From Zizania palustris (taxonomy: Eukaryota; Streptophyta; Magnoliopsida; Poales; Poaceae): 64,000 bases of DNA. The DNA lies in contig JAAALK010000289.1 in the NCBI GenBank assembly GCA_019279435.1, forward strand, positions 5,152,342-5,216,341, read 5' to 3'. The notes beneath the pieces were generated by a model. That model was not told where the DNA came from. It did not search any database and saw only the letters and a list, made by a program, of their open reading frames with translations. This document shows, piece after piece, positions 61,611 through 64,000 of this stretch. Every line of letters begins with the position of its first letter. The stretch's first letter is position 1. The position numbers and the translations under genes are program-made.

Positions 61611-62435
61611 GATATAGGCACGCCTAGAAGGAAGAACTTGAGAAACAATGCACCAAGATGCTGCGGAACGGCATCATCAAGAAGAGCTCATCGGTGTTTT
61701 TCGTCCCGGTGTTGCGGGTCAAGAAAAGCGACAATTCATGGCGTTTCTATGTGGATTACAGGGCTTTGAATGACAAACCGTCAAGGAAAAATTCCTGATC
61801 CCGATGGTAGAATTACTCGATGAGTTGCACGGTGCTCAATTTTTTAGGAGGCTCAATTGTCACTCCGGCTATCACCAGGTGCGAATGCACCCAGCCGATG
61901 TGGAGATGACCACGTTCCGCACCCACCAAGGCCTCATCGAGCTCCTGGTCATGTTGTTTGGACTAACAAACACACCTGCCACTTTTCTTCGACAATATGT
62001 CCCTGTCTTCTTCAACGACATTTTAATCTACGGTCACCACTTTTCTTCGACAATTTGCCCTTGTCTTCTTCGACGACATTTTAATCTACAGTAAGTCTTG
62101 GTCTGAGCACCTTCACCATGTTCGCCTTGTGCTAATCAAGCTACAGGAACACCATCTCTTCATGAAGAAATCCAAATGCACCTTCGGGACTCGCGAGGTG
62201 GCTTACCTAGATCATGTGGTCTGGGTGGCAGGAGTTGCTACGGACTAACAAAAGATACGTGTGGTGCTCGACTAGCCCCTCCCACACTCAGTACGTGTGG
62301 TACAAGCATTGTTGGGGCTAGCAGGTTACTACTGACGCTTCATCCGCAACTTCGAGGTAATCGCCACACCCCTCTCCAAGCTCCTCCGAAAAAAGGGCTT
62401 CAAGTGGTGCCTAGAGGCAGAGGATGCGTTTTGCG
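61611..62435 (+). pseudogene. gypsy reverse transcriptase with duplicated catalytic segment
   Basis: KMLRNGIIKKSSSVFFVPVL and SWRFYVDYRALND, then MVELLDELHGAQFFRRLNCH, SGYHQVRMHPADVEMTTFRT and FFNDILIYG. A tandem copy of about 60 bp repeats the catalytic segment as FFDDILIYS (61980-62092). Later frames give SEHLHHVRLVL and AGYY-RFIRNFEVIATPLSKL. At least eight stops or frame changes. Confidence 0.88.
61982..62092. repeat. tandem duplication over the RT catalytic box
   Basis: CACTTTTCTTCGACAAT and GACATTTTAATCTAC both occur twice, about 60 bp apart, with a few mismatches. Confidence 0.85.
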
Positions 62436-63000
62436 CCCTGCAGCAAGCTTTGACATCAACACTGGTCCTTCAACTACCGGATTTCAACCACGAGGTTGTG
62501 GTCGAGTGCGACGCGTCCAGCTCAAGTTTCGGTGCAGTTCTCTCCACCAAGGCAATGGTCCAATGGCATTTTTCAGCAAGCCTATCACCCCATGACACGC
62601 TAAGCTGGCAGCATACAAGCAGGAGCTCATTGGGTTGGTCTAGGTCGTTCAACACTAACAATCGTATCTATGGGGGCACGCATTTCTAGTTCGTACTGAC
62701 CATTTCAGTCTAAAGTTTCTACTCCACCAGCGGCTATCTACAATTCTTCAACACCAATCGACCAGCAAGCTTCTCGGCTTTGACTTCCGGGTGGAGTACA
62801 AGCCTGATGCAACAAATGTGGTGGTAGATGCCCTATCCCACCGCGATGCCGAGATGTCGATAGAAATGTTTTCCTTATCTGCCCCCACATTCCAACTCTT
62901 TGAGGATCTTCGGCAAGAATTTGACACCGAGCCACCATTGCGTTTGCTCAAGGATGAAGTGGCTACAGGGGCTCACGGGGACAAGTGGAAAGTGACTGGT
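62436..63000 (+). pseudogene. gypsy RNase H
   Basis: LTSTLVLQLPDFNHEVVVEC with DASSSSFGAVLSTKAMVQWH (62450-62570), then Lys/Leu pieces and GFDFRVEYKPDATNVVVDAL SHR in frame from about 62780. The order matches Ty3/gypsy RNase H. Multiple stops. Confidence 0.85.
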
Positions 63001-64000
63001 GGCCTAATCACATTTGGAGGGAAAATTTATATTACCCCAACATCCCCGAGCTTCCGGATGGTGTTAACACATGTGCATGGAACAGGGCACGGAAGGGATG
63101 GAGAAAACTCTGCACCGCCTATGAGCCGACTTCTACACGTCAGGAGCACAAACCACCATGTGTACACATTAGAGCATCTCCATCCAATCGGACTTCTTCA
63201 GTCGCTCAAGGTTCCATCAATAGTCTGGGTCGATGTGGCTATGGACTTCATCGAAGGCTTTCCTCGTGTATGTGGAAAATTGGTTGTACTCACGATCATC
63301 GAACGATTCTCCAAATATGCGCACTTCATAGCATTGGGACACCCCTACACTACCACCACTGTCACCCACACTTTCTTTGACAACATTGTACAGCTCCATG
63401 GCATCCCTAGCTCCATAATGAGTGATTGGGACCCAATGTTCACCGGTCAATTTTGGCGTGAATTGTTCTCTTGGCAGGTGTTAAATTGAATTTGTCCTCG
63501 GCATTTCATCTGTGGTCTAACGGCCAATCGAAAGTGGTGAACAAGATCATCACAATGTACCTAAGATGTCTTGTCGACGATCGACCACAATAGTGGTTAC
63601 AATGGCTCCCGTGGGTAGAGTTCTGCTATAGCTCAGCTTTTCAAGCTTCTCTACAAACATCACCATCCAAAGTGGTTTATGGCTGCGAACCACCAACAGT
63701 GTGTACTTATACACGAGGAGAAGCACATCTACCGGTAGTGCAACATCAGTTAACAAACCGAGATGAACTCCTGCTGGAAATCCATGACCACCTTGAACAA
63801 GCTCAACAAAGGTACAAAGACTTCTATGATTGAAAGCACCGAGAGTTTGAATTTGAAGTAGGACAGAGGATGTGGTTGCACCTCCTTCATCGGCCGGTTG
63901 CATCACTGAACATCAAAGACCGTGGGAAGCTCAGGCCAAGGTTATTCGGTCCATTCAAGGTGCTAAAAAAATTGGTGAGGTAGCATGCAAGTTGTAGCTT
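63001..64000 (+). pseudogene. gypsy integrase, running off the window
   Basis: HVHGTGHGRDG-like zinc region with deletion (63070), then SLKVPSIVWVDVAMDFIEGF, KLVVLTIIERFSKYAHFIAL and VQLHGIPSSIMSDWDPMFTG (first and second catalytic Asp). After a break near 63480 comes the C-terminal region at 63780-64000 with the RYKDFYD- and GDRVWLHL-like boxes in changing frames. No 3' LTR is inside the window. Confidence 0.85.

Overview
The window is nuclear DNA from a grass-like plant (Poaceae). The evidence is short introns and exons with GT-AG borders, dense nests of Ty1/copia, Ty3/gypsy, L1-type and RTE-type retroelements, Tourist-like MITEs, a TRIM, and initiator-tRNA-Met-type primer-binding sites (TGGTATCAGAGC). 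No species can be named from sequence alone. No bacterial, organellar, rRNA, CRISPR or functional tRNA gene was found.

The only host gene I recognise is on the minus strand. Four short exons (49551-49620, 30396-30470, 29127-29328, 10337-10374) have canonical splice borders and mutually compatible phases. Their products carry PSRSARRKKLKR and VRPGHIRFES, which I recall as landmarks of plant coilin, the Cajal-body scaffold. Two of the three introns between them are 18.75 kb and 19.08 kb long and are filled with retroelements; the third is 1.07 kb. The first and last coding parts of the gene lie outside the window, so the whole 64 kb may be inside one gene.

Layout. 1-1429: 5' end of a copia element (minus). 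1478-7914: a decayed copia (minus, TSD ATGTT) carrying a solo LTR (2216-3511, TSD CCAGT). 8403-9770: a small non-autonomous LTR element (TSD GAAGG). 10337-10374: coilin exon. 11037-24625: L1-type LINE A (plus), split by copia B (12770-17646, TSD GTTGG, itself carrying a 111-bp solo LTR) and by LINE B (20513-24238, minus). 25657-26652: gypsy 5' end fused to an RTE-type LINE (26653-28920, minus). 29127-30470: two coilin exons. 30799-32160: truncated non-autonomous LTR element. 32413-47110: a four-level nest in which LINE C (minus) is split by copia D (37218-46985, TSD CTCCG), which is split by a gag-protease-only gypsy element (39589-43693, TSD CGCGC), which is split by a 1.73-kb element with inverted LTRs (40394-42127, TSD ATAGC). 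47560-49975: inverted repeat, MITE, TRIM, solo LTRs and a coilin exon. 50372-51948: Tourist-like element swollen by about 30 copies of a 42-bp repeat. 52050-64000: interleaved gypsy and LTR fragments with a complete but decayed copia E (55188-60082).

The most unusual object is the 40394-42127 element. It has two LTRs in head-to-head orientation, each followed internally by its own primer-binding site, yet it sits between perfect 5-bp target duplications, as if integrated as one unit. Target-site duplications were read directly for fourteen insertions (eleven exact, three with mismatches), which fixes much of the order of nesting.
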